64,000 nt of DNA from positions 118,171,238 through 118,235,237 of the forward strand of contig NC_084480.1 in NCBI RefSeq assembly GCF_030035675.1, given 5' to 3'. The translations under genes were made by a program, and so were the position numbers. Shown here one piece after another: positions 37,961-49,150 of this stretch. The number at the start of each line of letters is the position of its first letter. The stretch's first letter is position 1. The DNA is from Rhineura floridana (lineage: Eukaryota; Chordata; Lepidosauria; Squamata; Rhineuridae). The notes beneath the pieces were generated by a model. It was given only the letters and a program-made list of their open reading frames with translations, was not told the DNA's origin and did not search any database.

Positions 37961-39511
37961 ACTTAAGGCCTTATTCCAAGTAATAAGAGAGTGCTGGGTT
38001 CAAAAGAAGTCCCACAAAAGCACAAGGTGCCAAAGACTTTTACCTTAGGTATTTTGAGTTTATTAGTCCTTCTTTGGTTGGCTTCTATTTTAATTACCTA
38101 TTGAACCCAACAGGCAAATTCTCATTGACTTCAGTTGTTTTGGAACAGACATGGTAAATGGAGGGTTATTCTCCCCCAGTTCCTAAACAGCAGACATTTG
38201 GGCTCCTTTTTTTTTGCCTTTAAATTGCTCTCATTTCTTTCCCATTCTGTCTTTTTTGGGGGGACATGGGGAGGTGTGGAGCTAGGCTCATAGTACTCTC
38301 TTGGGTTTCTCTTAGGGCAAAAAGTCTTTGCAAATGATAGCACAGTTTTGAAGCGGTTAAACAAGTAGGGGGGAAAATTGCAGGGGCAAAAATATAAAAG
38401 TTTTTTTTAATGTGGATTTTTATGGCACTGTCATACAACCATTCACCGTTGAAGTTAAGTGTTTTTTTAATACCATTACTGAACTGCTGAAATGGATGCT
38501 AATATAGCTTGGAGTGCTAATGTCAAGTCTGGGTAATAAAAAAGACAGACTGCTGAATGAAATAATTTCAAGTAAAAAAAATAGAACAAAAGTGCTCTCG
38601 CTCTCCACTTTTATTGAATTGGGACTGACTGAGCCAATTGCTTTAGAAGTCCGTAAAACACAATTACTAGTGAGCTGAGTGACCCAGCTGTGCCCCTTTT
38701 GTGACGATATAGGCTAAAAAGGCTGTAGAATTAGTGCTGTTTCTATATCTGGCTATCAGACCTCAGAGGTTCCCAGTGAGGATATGCTGTCCCCTCTACT
38801 TACAAGCTGGCTCTTCTCATGAAATCCTGACACCTCACTGTGTGACAGCTAAGGTATCTTTGTCAAACATGAAGGGTCCCGCTAGCTGATGTTCTTCATT
38901 TTTATAAAACAAGATTGGTGGCTGTCAATATAAAAAGTGGATTTACAGACTTCTCTCCCCCCCCAACTTCCTGAAAACTCAATGCAAAAACTTGAAATAT
39001 CAAGGCATAAAAATTAACTCTTTTTTGTTTATATTTTTAGCTAACGTATCTCAAGTTTAGCCATGGGCCTAAAATTTTTCCATACAAAAGAAAGCAGATG
39101 AAAGAAAAGTACTGAACTGTAGAGCAGGTAATAAAATATGTAAGAAACTTCATATACTACAAAGGCCACTAATGTTCTGGTATAACAACTTTTTATCATG
39201 AATTTACAACTTGTGTTTTAAATCATACAGTTTAATATGGTGGTTGAAATTTGGAAAGAATATGAACATTAATCATTCTTACTAAATGATTTCCAGCCTG
39301 CCCGTTTTCCTCTCCCCCCCCCCAACAAAACAAATACACATTTGCAATAAAATCTATGGATTAGGTTTTTACAGTAGTGCTAGTTCTGGCAAATTGGAAG
39401 TTTTAAATTTTTGCTTTCTTCTTCATATACGCAGTAATAAATCTCTTGTGGGGAAAAAGTACATTTTAAAGGGCTAATTTATTTCATAACCAAACAGGGG
39501 CTTTTAAAAAC

Positions 39512-39650
39512 AGGGACTTACCCAAGGTTATTTGTTATTTTGTATGTAACTGAGCCACTGTTATTATGGTACACTTTTTGTATTTGTTTTGTATTTAAGA
39601 TTTTAGTGTACTGTATGCTTGACCATAATAAACTCATGATAATGATGACG
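39512..39650 (+). mobile_element. Short LINE 3'-end insertion with about 31-bp target duplication
   Basis: The segments 39481-39511 and 39651-39680 are near-identical (ATTTCATAA(C/T)CAAACAGGGG then CTTT(T)AAAAAC; one substitution, one T indel). The 139 bases between them end ACCATAATAAACTCATGATA and ATGATGACG, a LINE-like poly-A signal and microsatellite tail. Family not identified. Confidence 0.65.
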
Positions 39651-39980
39651 ATTTCATAATCAAACAGGGGCTTTAAAAACAAACTTAAATGTGAATTGCT
39701 ATCCTAATTAACCTCACTTTTTTGTGCCAAGGACAAAATTTACTTTTAAAAATATATATTGGGAGCTAACTGTGTCTATCTACAATTTCCTGTTCCTAGA
39801 AAACAGAAAAGGCGTCGGCTTCAAATCTTGTAGATAGTGATCACCTCTAAAGTGTCACAGACTGCTATGCTCATCATCCCTGTACTACTCCTTCAGACTA
39901 GTTTTGGAGATACTACAACTCTATCCAATAATCTTCCTCTAATAAGGAAATAAGTGTGCTATGGCACACTTCACTAAATG

Positions 39981-40274
39981 AGAATTCAAAAAGAGGAGGT
40001 CAAAGACCAAGATGCTGGAAAAAGGGAACTTTTATTTTTGATAAAACCCAACGCGTTTCAGCCTGTTATCTACAGGCCTTCATCAGGGGATAATAGCTTA
40101 TAAGATTATAAGACAAGCAAATCGCTTTCTGTTATCCCCTGATGAAGGCCTGTAGATAACAGGCTGAAACACGTTGGGTTTTATCAAAAATAAAAGTTCC
40201 CTTTTTCCAGCATCTTGGTCTTTGACCTCCTCTTTTTGAATTCTCATTTGGATGCTAGCCACCCTCTGCTTTTT
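39981..40274. mobile_element. Snap-back retroposon: two inverted 118-bp arms with hammerhead-like cores
   Basis: The left arm 39976-40093 is the reverse complement of the right arm 40132-40249 with one mismatch (CGC against CGT) in 118 bases; a 38-base spacer lies between. A 25-base tail (ending CTCTGCTTTTT) follows the right arm. The insertion is flanked by a perfect 15-bp direct repeat, ACACTTCACTAAATG, at 39966-39980 and 40275-40289. Its last five bases (AAATG) also belong to the left arm, so the left junction shows 5-bp microhomology. Such duplication indicates retroposition. Each arm contains CTGATGA, a stem, and GAAAC; see the separate ncRNA-like entry. The near identity of the arms argues for a fairly recent event. 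No protein-coding sequence is present. Confidence 0.75.
40136..40178 (+). ncRNA. Hammerhead ribozyme-like motif (minimal type I), right arm
   Basis: Core: CCC (40136-40138), CTGATGA (40139-40145), stem II formed by GGCCTGT/ACAGGCT with an AGATA loop (40147-40165), GAAAC (40166-40170), a two-base stem III (A40169-T74, C70-G73 with loop AC), then GTT before GGG (40176-40178). CCC and GGG pair as stem I. The predicted cleavage point is after T40175. The left arm carries the same motif on the minus strand with ACGCGT in stem III, which is self-complementary and could pair between two copies. Minimal stem III is typical of hammerheads reported in Penelope-like retroelements. Activity is inference; in this palindrome the long hairpin would compete with the ribozyme fold. 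Confidence 0.5.
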
Positions 40275-40289
40275 ACACTTCACTAAATG

Positions 40290-42840
40290 GTCAACTTTCA
40301 GGTAAATACTGAGTTTCTGAAAACTGACATAGCTGGCCTTAAATATGTATTTTCTTTCTTTTCTTTTTTTAAAAGAAAAGTTTGGGACTTAGTTGAAGAG
40401 CTGAAAACCAAGAGGAAAACACTTCTTGAGAGTTGCTTCTGGAAAAGCCACATAATGGCCATATGGTTCAGTCATACAAGTAATTCTCATCTGTAATAAT
40501 GAGTGTGAAACACATGAATCCTGGTAAAGATTTCCTTCATGCATGGCTTTGTTTAACAAGTGCTTTTAATCTGTCTCTTATCTCTGCTGACTGACCTAAT
40601 CTTTACAGGATAGCATATATTTAGACCCAGCAAACTCCCTCTTTTTTTACAATTCCCATTTCTTTCTTTTTCTGCATCAGCATATATGATCTTCATTATG
40701 TCTCAAGAAAGGCACCTGCAACTCCCTGAGAAAAGCAATTAACTCCATGCTTTAGTTTAACTTTCCTGCAATATCAATTTATTTGACAGGGTTGCATTGT
40801 TTTAAAATTGCCTGGTTACACTTAAATTGCATCTAGTTGTGAATTTAGATACTATTCTAACACTGAAAACAAGTACGGAACAATTTGTTTTTCTATCAGC
40901 TTCATTATTTCTCTGCATACCTTTGTGAAGCCAATTGATTTCAGCCAACTTAAAGGCTCTGATTTTTTTTTATTTCAAGGAGGCCACTAGGTGCCTTTAA
41001 AGTGTTAGTGTTTTATATTTTATATGACTTTTAAATGCAGTTAAAATTATGAATATTATCTGAAACAGGTTGTAAATGGGCTGCCATGTGATCAGGAGAG
41101 TGTTCAAGAGTGACAAATGCGAAGTAACTACGGAGATCATGTTCAATCAGAGGTGCTTTTATCCAGTAGGAAGAGGCATTTGCCAAGGCCATGGGATGAA
41201 GAACTTTGCGCTGCATTTATTATTTTTCAGGCATTGTAAAGTCCTGGTACTGTTGAGAGTCTAAAATTACAGTGGAATCCCTAGCCATTTTCAAACCATA
41301 TTGTTTTGAAAACAAAATCAGCAGTACAAAAAAGAAATAATACTTTTAAAAAACGGGAAAAGAGCATTGTAGGTTGAACCTACTTCTGAATTTTTTCACA
41401 AAGATAGCAACAAAATTAACTGATGGTGGAAGGAAGACATTATTAAAGGAAAAGAAGGTGTTACCTGTATGGTTGATTTGCCAAGGCAAGAAACTGGTTC
41501 CTAGGCCTGCAAAGCAGTGCCCATTAAGCAATTAAATGGGCTACTAGTTAGTGCATCAAAGGAAGTGTAAAGCTCAACATTTTTAAAAAGAATACAATGT
41601 TACTAGCAATTTCAAAATGTTTGATGAAATTATTACCCAAACAGCTAAATGCTATGCCTTCTCCTATAGAGCTGTAAATCATACCTAGTTACAAATAGAT
41701 TCAAATGTACTACAAACTAGTATGGAGTACCTTTTCCCTTGTAGTTATGGGCTCCCCAAATCGCGTACATTTCTTGGAAAAGCTATCTCAAAAAGTTAGC
41801 TTTGTACGTTTCCAAACATAGCGGGATGATTGGGAAAGGGGGTGGTGATGGTTGCTGTTGTGTTGAAGAGGTGATAACAGGAGGCAGGTAGCATGTTTTC
41901 ACATCTTCACCTTTGTTGATAATGTATGCAGTGCCTCATCGGAGGTATTTGATGTTAATTTATTCAAGCACACCTGTACAGGGCTGGAAGTCAGGTAACT
42001 AGATGAGCAAGTAGTATATGCTTCCGCTTTCTTGATATAACCACCCAGAGGCCTATCTCCACACAAATTTAGTTCTGGAAACATCAGCAGGTTTTAATAA
42101 ACCAAATACAGATGTCTTTCTCCATACAAATCAAGGAGTTTACAAGTTTAAATCTGGATTGATTTAACTAGCAACCTAATGGCAGAATCACACTTGGCAC
42201 CAATAGTTGCCTCATATTTATTTATAAGTCACCCTGAGCAAATATTATTTTGTTTTTAAGTTTATTCATGGGGCTGAATCACCTTTCCCACCTTGCAGAC
42301 AAACACACATGCTTTTTGTTCTGCAAAATTTTAAAGACAAACTTCAACAATTAACATCCTCTGCTCAAAGGAAGGCAAAGCATAAAGTTTCTTTCTTTGT
42401 AACTTGGAACAGTTAACAGTTATGTTGGAAGTGCATCTATTTTACATAAATTTAGGAAATGAAAAGTGAAGTAACATGTCTGCCTGTACGTAGAGCCCTA
42501 ACCTAGCCCAAAGTAACATGAAAGATTTACAGTGCCAATTGCCGATAGCAGTAGAAAATGGATATTAACTTTAGCAGGTCTGATAAAAAAGAAAGGAGCA
42601 AGTTTCTTTCACTTTAAAGTATATCAATACTACTTGTGTCCCACTGAGGCAAATGCAGCCCAGTAGCCGTAGTGACCCTCCAATTTAAATCTCCTTGCAA
42701 CTGCATCCTCAAGCAGGCAGATAAAAACAGAGGTTTCCTGTGTTCCTTGTCATTTACAGTACATAGCTAATGGCCTATGTTTGTCTTGGTTAGTTATGAA
42801 TTGTGTGGATCTTTTTTAAAACTAACCAAGAGTACCAAGA
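40290..42840. other. BNC2 intron: unassigned
   Basis: AT-rich, no recognised repeats or exons. Confidence 0.45.
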
Positions 42841-42919
42841 TCTTGTAAACCGCTTAGAGGTTTTCTACCATCAAGCGGTATATAAATTTTGTTAAACAAA
42901 TAAGTAACTAAATAAAATA
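42841..42919 (+). repeat. CR1/L2-like LINE or SINE 3' tail
   Basis: AAACCGCTTAGAGGTTTTCT, ATCAAGCGGTATATAAATTT and an A-rich tail. Confidence 0.5.
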
Positions 42920-44249
42920 AGAGAACAGAAGTCTGACTGCAGCTGAACGAAATATTTTCTTAACTAGTCTGTAGAAGTATAGGGGGAAATCACCTGATCT
43001 GCATGGTAAATAAATTACGCAATAATGGCCAGCACACAAGACAGTTATCACAAAGAGCATTCTAAACATGGCAGTCAAACATGGTTGAGGCCCAAGCCTC
43101 AAAAGGAAAAGAACTGGGAGACTGTAAGAGTTCTATATTCCTCTCTCACCTGTATGCCTAAAATTACACCCATTTCTGCCATCCCCCCCCATGGCCCTTC
43201 AATAAGCACTATTCTAATAGCCAAGAAAGGTTATCCTTCCTGGTTTCCTCTTTCATTAGAGTTGTTCTATAGAGACAGTGCCTTTTGCCACTGCTGATTC
43301 TCAAAACATGTTTCTGCTACCTTTTGACACAGGGAAAAGGGCAGAAAGGCTAAAAGGAATCCTGGGAAGAGAAATATATTGTTGGAATGGAATAGTGCAT
43401 GGCAACTATTTACCCAATATCAAGGGGTATATATACCAATATAAATGATATAGCTTTGGAGAGATTCCATTCCAAACATCATTGTCCCTTGCCTGCATGG
43501 TTCATAGAATTGGCAGGGGAGAGATAAAAGGATGCTGTGAATGCTAGGCCCCAGATCAATCTGAATGATATATCCGGATTGGTGGGAATCTAATTGTGCA
43601 ATTCCCAATGAACCACATGTTATTGTGAGAAACAAAAGCATTTCAAGTGAAATATCCATCACTTTATAAAAATCAAGCCTCGTTTGTAATAACAAAATAC
43701 TTAATTTTTAAGAATGCTTTATAAAGCCTCTATAACAATAAACATCTTCCATGTTTCTTCTTGCAGTGTGACAGCTGTTGAAACAGCATAGTTAAGGGAC
43801 ACTTCATAATGCTGTGAGTTTACTCAAGTTGTTAAAAGAATACTCAGTATTATTTCCACATAGGTGCTCCATCAAACAGTCTCTTAAATATAATGCTAAA
43901 ATGTGACATTCTTCATGTGTACAATAGGGTGGATGTTTCACATTTCTGGTACAGCAATTAGTACTGAAATGGCTATAATTGGGTTCTAAAGTTAACAACC
44001 CATTAAGATGACTGAAATAAATTCTCCACTCAGTGTTATTACTCTACTTATTTGGCAGTGGAGTCAATAAGGCACTATACACTGGCTTACATCTTCAGGG
44101 TCTTGTTTGCTACCTGAAGGCCTAAGCATTTAATGGGCTTCCTTCGTAAGATTTCATTTAAGAAACAATCTCTAAGAAGGTCAACTAGAATACCTTAAAT
44201 TACAGAAAAGCTCATTGAGCTACAATTGCGAGTGAAGGGGCGAAATAAG
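42920..44249. other. BNC2 intron: unassigned
   Basis: No recognised repeats or exons up to the GC-rich retroelement fossil. Confidence 0.45.
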
Positions 44250-44999
44250 ACAAGGACACATCAGATTGGGTTGAACAAGGGCCACTTTATTAAACTATAC
44301 AAAAACACCTTTTAAAGTGACCTGCAGAGGGAAACCTAGGTGCGGAACTATCTATAAGCAAGCATCTTGCCATACAGCTCACGGGCAACCAGCCCCTGCT
44401 TGGGACAAGGGCAAGCCCCATCTGCTTACCCCTTCCGCCAGCCACACCCAGTAGGTGAGCAGGGGGGCCTTCTCAGGTCACCACCCCCCGGGGCCGCACA
44501 ACCCTCGGGTGGATGAGTTAAGTTGGCCCCAAAAGCAGCCCATATCCTGCCCTCAAGCCGCAAAGCTCTGACAGACAGGCCTCTGGAACCGCCAATCACC
44601 TCCAAAGGTGCCTAAGGGGGCCACCGAGCTGTCCTTACCTATTTCCCTTTCCGCACCTTCCCGCCACAAAAAGGGGACAAATCTCTATTTAGTCCCCTTT
44701 TACCCACTACCGAGAAGCACCTCTCGCAGACACCTCTGCAGGTCTGCCAAAAAGACGTTACCTGCGTCAGACAGGTGAACGCCATCGGCCCTGTACAGTT
44801 CACCCATCCAATGCTGAATGCAGGGTGTGAAATAGCCAACCCCCCCTGCCCCAGAATAGCCAACCGAATTTGCCGGTTGACCTTCTTTCGCACTTGGTCC
44901 ATCCCTATCGGGCTCCAGACACCACGCCAAACCCTTTGCGGGAGTATGTCTGACCAAAGCAGACGTACCCAAGGCCGACATTGCCTTATTAACTGCATG

Positions 45000-45365
45000 C
45001 CATGCATGCCTGCCAAACTGAGGGCCATGCCCTTTCATTGCAACTGAGGGCCATGCCCTTAAGTAACTGAGGCCATCGTTGCCTCCTGAACTGCATGTCC
45101 ACACATGCCTGCCAAACTGAGGGCCATGCCCTTCCGTTGCCTCCTGAGCTGCATGTCCGCACATGCCTGCCAAACTGAGGGCCATGCCCTTCCGTTGCCT
45201 CCTGAACTGCATGTCCGCACATGCCTGCCAAACTGAGGGTCATGCCCTTCCGTTGCCTCGCCAACTGCATGTCCCCACATGCCTGCCAAACTGAGGACCA
45301 TGCCCTTAGGTAACCGAGGCCATCGTTGCGTCCCGAACTGCATGTCTGCACATGCCCGTCACCTG
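45000..45365. repeat. 58-bp minisatellite inside the DIRS-like fossil
   Basis: The anchor CATGCCTGCCAAACTGAGG recurs at about 45104, 45162, 45220 and 45278, exactly 58 bases apart, with a partial unit near 45005 and a decayed one after 45330. Units differ at a few sites only. Confidence 0.9.
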
Positions 45366-48155
45366 AGGGCCTTGCCTCAAATACTGAGTCGGGAATGACC
45401 ACCACATGCGGAGATGTCTGCACTGAACCAAGCTGGGACAAAGTGGGTAGGAGCCCGTCCCAAAGTATTCCTCGCCAGCCAAGCCACCACACTGCAGCCC
45501 ATTGACTGAGGCCTAACTGTAAGCCCAGGATAGGGTGCGCAGCTGCTCCATCCCTGTCCAACAACATTGCCGGTCCATCAATGTTATACAGGTACAACTC
45601 CCTTCCATAGAGACATCTGATTGCTGGAGGGCCCGTCGAGACAAATCTCCCTTGGATCCGGCCACCACCTCACCTATCCTAAAAGCTCCAAAAACCAGCA
45701 TAAGGGCTGCCGCCTGGAATAGTCTGGCTTCATAGCTTGAGGAGCATACTGTTTTTCACTGGCCCACCATACTCAATAAAATGTCCCATGAGAAAGGGCA
45801 ACGGGGATCGAGGGTGGCAGGGTGTTCTCTAGCTCACCCAGCTAACATACGGCGGACTCTGAAGTCCCTGGAATAAGTGGGAAAATCATCAGCCTTTACC
45901 TCGAAGTGCTTGGACTGAGAGGCCCAGTCTCTAGCCATTCACTAGGCAATCCCAGCAGGTGACTCACTGAATAGGCCACTCTGGTGCATAGCCCTTGCCG
46001 GCCCAGAAGTCCTGGGAAAAACCCCTCCTGCATTCTGATAGCTGTTGAGCATGCTGGGGCGACAGACCGGCTTATGGCCATCTTTGACTCTGCTCCCCAA
46101 TCTCCCAATGTGCAGTTGCACAGCACAGCTGAACCGCTCCACCTGAGTCTACCTTACCATGCCCCAAAAGAAAACATTAAAATCTGGGCACTAGAGAACA
46201 AAGGAACAGACAAGGGCCATAACCCTACCTAAAATGGAAGGGAGAGTTCCCAAGCCTCACTGCCTATAAGTCCAAGCCTGCAGCCAGCACAAAACCCCCG
46301 ATGCATCCACGGACTTCCAGTTCTACCTCCCAGCCCCACCTAGAGATGCTATGGACCTTCAGCCTGCAGTTCAGAGGCTCTAGCCCTGAGCTATGTCACG
46401 TAATTCTACAGCAAGTTAGTTAGTTCTTCCCCAGGAGTGTGGGAAAACTAGACCAAATGATTTGGGCAAGAATATAAAATGTAACCTGCAGTTTGGCTCT
46501 AATTTCTTGATCAATATTTGATCACAACAAGCATTAAATTATTATACAGCCACAAACCTGAACCTGTAGTAAGGCTGTGAAAGCCCTGCTACAACCTCAT
46601 AAACCACCGGAAAAGACCTCTAATACCTGGAGGGCAGACAAGAAACACTTTCTTGGCCTAAGTGTCATGAAACCCTACTGACTGACCACATGAGTATGAT
46701 TGGTGGTGAATTAGGTGGTATGCCCAGGAAGGTTAACACCGGGCAGGATGGTCTATTGACACAGCCATTAAGATGAACCAGTTGCATAGCCATTCCATAA
46801 TCTGTGACATCAGGTGTTAACATGCATCCAAATTTTATTTTATTTTTTTATCCTCTCATCCCAACAGCCCCTTCAAGGAAGGAGCTGAAGCGCTCCATGC
46901 GAGAATAGAGCAGCCTATATGTAATGCTCTACCTCATAGAATTGACTGAAAAGGCAAAAACCCAGCAGCTATAAATCCCCTTGTATCCCCACAGTAGATG
47001 AAAAAACAGATTAGATGTCATACTTTCCCATAGGCAGTGCATTAACTAACTGGTAGGAAGCCATTACTGATTGCCATTGTGTCTATGCCCAAGACAAATT
47101 TAAGAGTGCAGTCCCTTAAGGCAAGCCCTGAGACTACAATATGGGATCCAGAAACTGAAAGAAAACCCCATAACAAAACAAACCTCCCCAGGAACTGGGC
47201 AGTCTGCAAGCAAGGTCCCAGTACCTCGAGCTTAACAGGGGAGGAACGCTTTCCTTGAGCAGCTACTGCTGGGTGCTTCTCCTCACCGCTGTGAGGGCCA
47301 CTGGCCTCATATTTCTCTGTTTCACATAAAGAAAGGAAATAATTTATGAGTAAGCACATTTTCCCAGCCACCATTTTAGTGCAGCTAACCCAGTTCCCCA
47401 AAGCACAGATACTGGAGATATGGCGCTGCCACCCATATTTGGCCGACTGCAGCGGCCTCCCCCTTGTAGGCTTCCAAACACCTATCATAATAGATGTCCA
47501 AAATGCAAAATTAACATCCTATATCCCTTTCTAGTAAATGATATCATAAATCCAAGAGCAGCAGATGCTGAGGATGTGTTGCTGTCACCAATATGAGGCT
47601 GCACTATAGCAGGTTTTCCAACACTCTAAATAGATGAGCCAATGCAACAGTTGCACGCTATATGTAATTCCAGGTAATGATATCAGAAGTCCTAACTAAA
47701 ATGTAATTTCAGGTAATGATGTTTCGTTGTTGGTGCCATAATCCTCAGTAAAGGGGGGAAGAGTCTGCCTGGACCTTAAAGGCAGCCCTATGTCAATAAG
47801 AGTCTAAGATCCTGTAATATGAGGGATCTCTATTAGGCAAATCGGGCTTTCCTCTTTATTCCTATTCCCCAATCAATATGATTACCATCTGCTAAACTTT
47901 CCATTCCTAACTAAATTCAGGTAAATGCCTCTTCTGTCTCAGAGTGAACAAATAGCCTGAAATTAACACTTGGAATGCAAAAGGACCGCTCACTTAAGAT
48001 AGAGCGATTTAGACATTTTCTAGCAAACTGTTATCTCCGCCCTTATTATCATATAACTATGAAAGGCCCAAAGGCTAAAAAGGCTCACTAGGCCCCACCA
48101 ATATACTAGTATGTAGTATAATAATCATATAATTAAGTACTTCAAACCTCATACA

Positions 48156-48445
48156 TGCCCGGGCCTAGCAAGAAGTTGTACCTATGCCTGGGCCTAGCAA
48201 GAAGTCATAAGCCTCACATCATGCATCCACCCTGTAATAATATAATAAAGAACCAACCTGTGTATATCATCAGGGGGGGCTCAGCTGGATAACCTGCGGG
48301 GGTGGGCAATCCTCCCCCTATGTCTGGGCCTAGCAAGAAGTCATAAGCCTCACAAAAGGGCTCTGCCATCACATCATGCATCTACCCTGTAATAATATAA
48401 TAAAGAACCAACCTGTGTATATCATCGGGGGGGGCTAAGCTGAAC
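48156..48445. repeat. Internal tandem duplication in the DIRS-like fossil
   Basis: GGGCCTAGCAAGAAGT recurs near 48158, 48190 and 48326. The longer unit including TAATATAATAAAGAACCAAC and TGTGTATATCATC is present twice, about 130 bases apart. Confidence 0.8.
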
Positions 48446-49150
48446 CTGTTGGGGGGAGAGTGCTCAGAGGGAACTTAAACTAGAAGGATTAGACACAATT
48501 TCTTTTGTTCGTCCCTTTTATTCTGATTAATTTTTAATTTCCCTTTATGTGCATGAGTCTGTCTTTAACCAGTGTATTAGCATGACTATATTTAATTTTG
48601 TTTGTATATCCAGTATAGTCTCATTTATTTTTAAACTTCCTGTGTCTTTCTTTTAACCAGCAGCAGCACTAACGTCGCGCTGCTCAATAAAAAGCCTCAA
48701 TCAACCCCTCCACAACTGCTAGGTGGGGGGGGTATTGGACATGCCGCTGCTAGGCCCCACTACAAGGCCCACTGGTCAGGCCCCTTTACGAGGCCTACCC
48801 AAGTCGCAGCCACCCCGCAACACTACCACCCACAGCTGTTGGGGCTCCCAAAACCCCCTCTGGGGGTAACCAATTAGGCCTAATAGGCCCAACCAATAGC
48901 TGTCCTGCAGCTTTCTCTGCTATGTCCCTCATCGTCCTCTCATCGCTCGTTGAAAGAGGAGGTAGGAGGGGCGGCCTGGCCTTAAATAGACCCATGGCCC
49001 CTCCCCTCCCTGCCGCATGTCATGCACACATAACGCTGCAACACACGATGTTGCCCTTAACGAAGATGGCCGCGGCAGCATCGCTCCCTCCTCGCAACTA
49101 TGCCCTGCTTATCCATGCTGCGCAGGTGAGTGGGGCTTCATTTTTACCTC

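Larger units (their letters stand above)
44250..49150 (-). mobile_element. DIRS/Ngaro-like tyrosine-recombinase retroelement, fossil
   Basis: A GC-rich, CpG-containing island in an AT-rich intron. On the minus strand short stretches (for example a GVHLSDAG motif near 44760-44790) match the SGNH-hydrolase-like domain carried by some DIRS/Ngaro elements of vertebrates. The low-coordinate end has AAGGGCCACTTTATTAAAC, a reversed 3' end; the other end is a GC-rich block near 48.7-49.15 kb. No reverse transcriptase or recombinase was recognised. The copy is clearly broken, with several breaks, and looks moderately old. Family is inferred from the hydrolase motif and composition; limits are approximate and more than one element may contribute. 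Confidence 0.45.
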
